Positions 60,004 through 64,000 of a stretch of DNA of 64,000 nucleotides are shown piece after piece. The position numbers and the translations under genes are program-made. This DNA comes from Neospora caninum Liverpool (lineage: Eukaryota; Apicomplexa; Conoidasida; Eucoccidiorida; Sarcocystidae). The notes beneath the pieces are model-generated. The model saw only the letters and a list, made by a program, of their open reading frames with translations. It made no database searches and was not told the origin of the DNA. Every line of letters begins with the position of its first letter. Position 1 is the first letter of the stretch. The stretch covers positions 1,660,790 through 1,724,789 of the forward strand of contig NC_018390.1 of the NCBI RefSeq assembly GCF_000208865.1, in the 5' to 3' direction.

Positions 60004-63000
60004 CTACAGTCCCTGCGCATCCAGTTCGTCTCCGAGAGCGGCAACTAGACCGATCATGTGAACCTGCTCCGCCATCCCTAGCTGACTCGGGAGACTCATG
60101 GTTTTTATACAGTCGGCGAAAAGCAGGAGAAAGGACTCTAAGCCTTCGCAGCTAACTGCGTCTTCCACGCGACGAATGTGGTTCGCTAGGTGTGTCAGGT
60201 GTCTCTGGACCACAGCTGGGAGCAGCACAGGTGCGAGATTCGCCAAGCATTTGTTCTTCAGATCGAGAAGCAAGAAGCGGATCGCTTGACGCTCCAAAGT
60301 GAGAAGAGGCACGGTCTTGTTTTCGCACCCGGGGTGAGAAACAGAGCCGCGAGGAGTTCCAGGCGGTATATCCGCCTCACGAGTTTTTTTCCAGCTCGCC
60401 GGATGATCAGGAGGTGGCAAGCCGCCCTCTGGGTCGGCCGGTCGCTGGGCACCGGCTTCAGATGGCGCAAAAGCAGCCTGGAAGGAAACCGAACCCAAGA
60501 AGGAATCGAGAACAAAACACGCGCCTGTACTTACACCTAGAGTACCACGTACGAGCCCCCGAGGATACGTGCGCGCGCAACGCCAAGTCTTCTGTCCTAG
60601 ATTCCGTTCCGTCAGAGCCACTGCGCGTATCTACGCATGCATAAAAACAACCTTTGTTTTATGGTTCTGTGCTTCCTTCCTCGGTTGTCTCCCGTCATCT
60701 CTGCGCGTTTCTTTGCATGGTTCCATTTATGTTGGGGCAGCGCCGGTACGAGGGTCTTTCCCTGTTCTTCTCGTCGCCTACTCTTCCTCTCCACCTCTAC
60801 AACACTGCAACAGAGAACAGGAACGGCATCTCTGAGGAAGGGCCAGAGCACGAGTTGAACTACTGGACTAGATATTGAAAGTGTTTGCCTTAGAAACTCG
60901 TGGATATACTGAGTTTGTTCTCCTGGCCCTCCCGTCGTACCTCTCTTGCGCACTGAGGAGGAAAAGGTGCTTCAGCATTTGCTTTCGAAGGAAGGCGAAG
61001 ATTGGGTGCGCCTGGCGGCAGCGTCTGTACACCCAAAACAACCATTTACGGAAGGTGATAGGCACACCCAGCCGAGGAGGGAAACAGTAGAAAAGGACAG
61101 CAGAAGCAGCGAGAACCAAAGGACGCAGTGGTGTGAGGGCGAGCAGATGAGAACCATCAACGGACAGGTACTTTGCTGTAGGACGAAGCGGGAGATATAC
61201 ACACGTCATGGCGTAACCCCAGCCGAGAGAAGACAGAACGGAGGATGGACTTTTTTCTCGTTTTTTCCTTTTCCTTTCCTGTCTCCTTGCAGCATGGAGA
61301 AAAAGAGAGCGCGTTTCTGAATCTGTGATACAACCAGCAACTCTATCCCGACGCTTTTCCCCTTTCATGGCAGCCAGTTGGAGAGGAAAGCACGTGCGTT
61401 TGGTCCTCTCCACGTTGCTTGCGCATGGCTGCCTCACCAAAGAGGTTGGACCCGTTCGCTCAGTTGTTTCTCTCCGTTGTCGCTCCGTTGCCACCTTCTT
61501 TCCTGCTTGCTTGGCCCTCGCCAACGTCCCAACTTCGTTTAGGAAAGATCGAACTTCCGCTTCGCTGCCAAAACATCTCGCCATGGAGACGCTCTCCCTG
61601 TGACACGGGTCGTCATCCCCGTTTCGGACGAAGGAAGCAGGCGAAGGAAGTGCTTCCTCTTTCCGCCGTGCAGTTGCGAGTCCTGATCCGTCTGGCAACG
61701 AACAGCCGTCGTCTGTGTTTTCCAACTTCGGCTTTCCCCTCTCTACTCTGCAGCAGCTCCTTTCGTTAACTGCTTCGTCCACGCTGTGTCCTTCGTCCAC
61801 GGCCTCTCTGTCCCCTCGTTCTCTGCCGGCCTCCCCTTCCGCTGCGTCTCTCTTGGATATCTCCACCGTGGCTGTCGCGTCTCCGTTCGCCGACCCGTGA
61901 ACTGCTTCAGGCAGCTCGATCGGGCCAAGACTGGAAGACGACAAAGGAAGTTGAAGAGAAACCTGATTCCGTTCGGCAGAATCGGTGGCGTGGAGTGTAT
62001 CTCCAGTTTGCCTCTCAGTGGCAGTTGCAGAGTTCGCCGCGTCTTTTGGAGAGAGCGAAGACGACGCGAACGCAGTGCTTTTCGTCTGTCGATTCTGCTG
62101 GGCTTGACGCAGAAGCAGCCGAACCACATCTTCCTGGAGTTGCTCGCGCCCTAGGGTTTCTCCTGCATCTCGTTCTCTTCCACACTTGCTCCTTTCTTCG
62201 GCTGAACCCGGGCATCCTGAAAGGTTTGTCGGTTCTGGACTTGCGGGCTGAACCTGCGCCAAAGGGTGCATGAAGCTCGCCGCCGCCGTCCGTGGAGAAG
62301 ACGCAGAGAGAGAGTAAGGAAAGCTCGAGGAAGAAGGCGGGGCAGGAGGCCCCTGAGGCTGAACGCCGTTGCGGCGCTGGTGGACAAAAGGCAGCGCAGG
62401 CGAGGAAGAGGGCGAGAGAGGAGCGCCCGGCGGCGAGGGAGAGAGAGGGAAGGTCGACGGGGCGGAAGGTGGCTGCATGCATAGGGCAGACGCGTCGGAC
62501 GAGGGGGAAGAACAGGGAAAGAAAGACGGAGAGGAGGCGGCCGGGAAGAAGGGAGGCGAAGGCGCTGAAGAGTAAGGAGCTCTGGGGGAGAGGCCGATCG
62601 CGGGGTTGTGGACAGGAGCAGAAGGGGAAAGAAGATGGAAAGGTGAACCACAGGAAAGAAAAGAAGCTGAGGCCGCGACAGGAGGCAGGAATGCGGACGG
62701 CGCAGAGGGAAGTGCAAAGGCAGAAGCACCAGAGGAAGGTGAACGCGGAGAGAGCAAAGGAATTGACGTCCTGTGCGCCACCATCAGATGCTGTTGAAAA
62801 TACTGCTGCTCTTGCCGCAACCGCTCCATTCTTCTTCGAGCGTGAACTGCGAGCCGGCGGGCGCCAAAAAACCCAAAATGACGAATGGGAAAATACTCGG
62901 CTCTTCTCTTCCCAACTGCCGCATCGGTGAAAGTACACGCCCAACGCAGTTGCTTCTTGTCGAACCAAATCCCCGGGACTCTCGACAAACGCGAAGCGTG

Positions 63001-63284
63001 GCGGATCAACACGCGGGAAGGCTGACGAGCAAGCGGAGAGACAGGCAGAAACGACAGGAAACCGCAACGGCAATCGAAAAAGAAGGCAACAAACAGCACG
63101 CAAAAATGGAAAGACGACATGCATCCAGCGACCAAGGAGAAACGGAAACAAAGAGGAAACAGGAAAGAAGGGGAGCACAGAGGAACGAGAACCGCACGCC
63201 ACAAGGGAAAGGCGAGGCGAGTCGACGAGAAAGAAATGCTCAGCACAGAATGCATATCTGTAGCAAATGTATGTACATACATAC

Positions 63285-63321
<37 letters not shown>

Positions 63322-63331
63322 CATACATACA

Positions 63332-63362
<31 letters not shown>

Positions 63363-64000
63363 TTGTAAGCGTTGTTCATAGTGGGCATATGCATTCACCC
63401 TCCGCGCTCATTCGTGCGGACAGAGACACAAACGTAGTCTTCACACGGACGCTGCTCAGATACATGTGGCTTTGCATTTGCGGCAAGCTGGAGATATCCT
63501 GTATGGCTCGAACATGTGTGTATATACACACGAGAGAGATGGAGCGTGGCCGCATACGGGGAAATGCCTCACTGTAGTGTGGAGAGGAAAACAACGAGGT
63601 TGACGTGAGGAGCTTCGTCCGGCTGTGCGGTCGAATCAAAGATACACACCGGACGCTCACCTCTTGAGAGAGGCGCTTGTCTGCTTCTTCATCAAACATG
63701 TCCTCGTCGAGCAGGCCGCCGTCTTCATCTTCTGGCGAGGAAGACGGCGTTTTTCTCCCGACGTCGTCTGCCTCCTCGCCTTCTGCAGGCGCCACTGCGC
63801 CGTCGTTTTCTCCCCCATCGTTTTCGTCTTTCTCTCGCTCGGCGTCCTCTAGCGCTTCGCCCTTCTGCCCAGGCGAAAAGCACTGCCCTCCCTCTTGGTC
63901 TCCACTCGCTGTCGTCTCAGTTGACTCGCACCTTTCCCCGCCCTGGCGAGCAGCTATTTCGCCTTCCTTCTTTGTGCCCGGTGTCTCGCGATTCAGACTC
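60004..64000 (-). CDS. ApiAP2 transcription factor with AP2 and ACDC domains, 5' end outside window
   Basis: Proposed exons in transcript order are 64000-63661 (open to the window edge, acidic, ending DKRLSQE), 63021-about 61438, and 60477-60004. All meet in phase 0. Exon 2 opens with an AP2 DNA-binding domain (about 62985-62820): PGIWFDKKQLRWACTF, KRRAEYFPIRHFGF and ARRLAVHARRRM, the three-strand-plus-helix pattern of ApiAP2 proteins. Long Ser/Pro/Ala-rich and charged linkers follow. The last exon ends with an ACDC domain (AP2-coincident, C-terminal): TLERQAIRFLLLDLKNKCL, LLPAVVQRHLTHLANHI and ESFLLLFADCIKTM. These are nuclear sequence-specific regulators of stage-specific genes in apicomplexans. 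The exon 2 donor (GTGAGG, 61437) is tentative; exon 2 could run further or an extra exon could exist near 61295. Which numbered AP2 this is cannot be told here. Confidence 0.85.
63289..63361. repeat. (TA)n and (CATA)n microsatellites in the ApiAP2 intron
   Basis: A TA run (63289-63317) merges into about eleven CATA units (to 63361). Both lie in the intron immediately before the AP2-domain exon. Translated on the minus strand the repeat gives an artefactual YVCM/YIYI peptide. Confidence 0.85.

Noticed and set aside
63022..63360. Met/Tyr/Cys-rich peptide reading into the AP2-domain exon
   Set aside because: It translates a CATA/TA microsatellite and a pyrimidine-rich acceptor tract, so it is intronic.

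Overview
This window looks like nuclear DNA of a tissue-cyst-forming coccidian, most likely Toxoplasma gondii; a sister species such as Hammondia or Neospora cannot be excluded by eye. The signs are intron-rich GC-balanced genes, large low-complexity insertions inside conserved enzymes, an ApiAP2 factor with an ACDC domain, and above all a giant tandem SRS-domain protein with a Thr-rich mucin tail that matches the cyst-wall glycoprotein CST1 (SRS44). No bacterial-type operons, CRISPR arrays, rRNA or convincing tRNA genes were seen. All exon boundaries below were read by eye from GT/AG sites and checked for phase; no transcript data were available.

Layout, left to right. 21-2384 (+): 3' exons of the DNA polymerase zeta catalytic subunit (REV3-like), cut by the left edge. 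5054-12577 (+): CST1/SRS44, two exons, 14 six-cysteine SRS-type units followed by a mucin-like Thr/Lys/Pro minisatellite. 14926-21819 (+): phosphoacetylglucosamine mutase in eight exons. 23861-27877 (-): a BET-like protein with one bromodomain and a NET-like domain. 27878-37131: a long stretch with no recognisable gene. 37132-43989 (-): a large transmembrane protein with thrombospondin-type-1-like repeats, three exons. 46863-52947 (-): a two-RRM hnRNP-A/B/DAZAP1/Musashi-like RNA-binding protein, eight exons. 57257-58418 (+): a small four-helix membrane protein of unknown function, two exons. 60004-64000 (-): an ApiAP2 transcription factor with an ACDC domain, 5' end beyond the right edge.

The genes are independent eukaryotic transcription units. 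One functional link stands out: the enzyme making GlcNAc-1-phosphate, on the route to UDP-GlcNAc and UDP-GalNAc, lies directly downstream of, and in the same orientation as, a mucin-type glycoprotein whose decoration needs such sugars. Whether that adjacency matters is inference. The strongest second-look items are a bromodomain with His where the acetyl-lysine-binding Asn should be, unusual cysteine bookkeeping across the SRS units, a long insertion between the two halves of the REV3 CysA finger, an 18-bp hairpin in a 2.4-kb intron of the RRM gene, and the 9-kb gene-poor interval.
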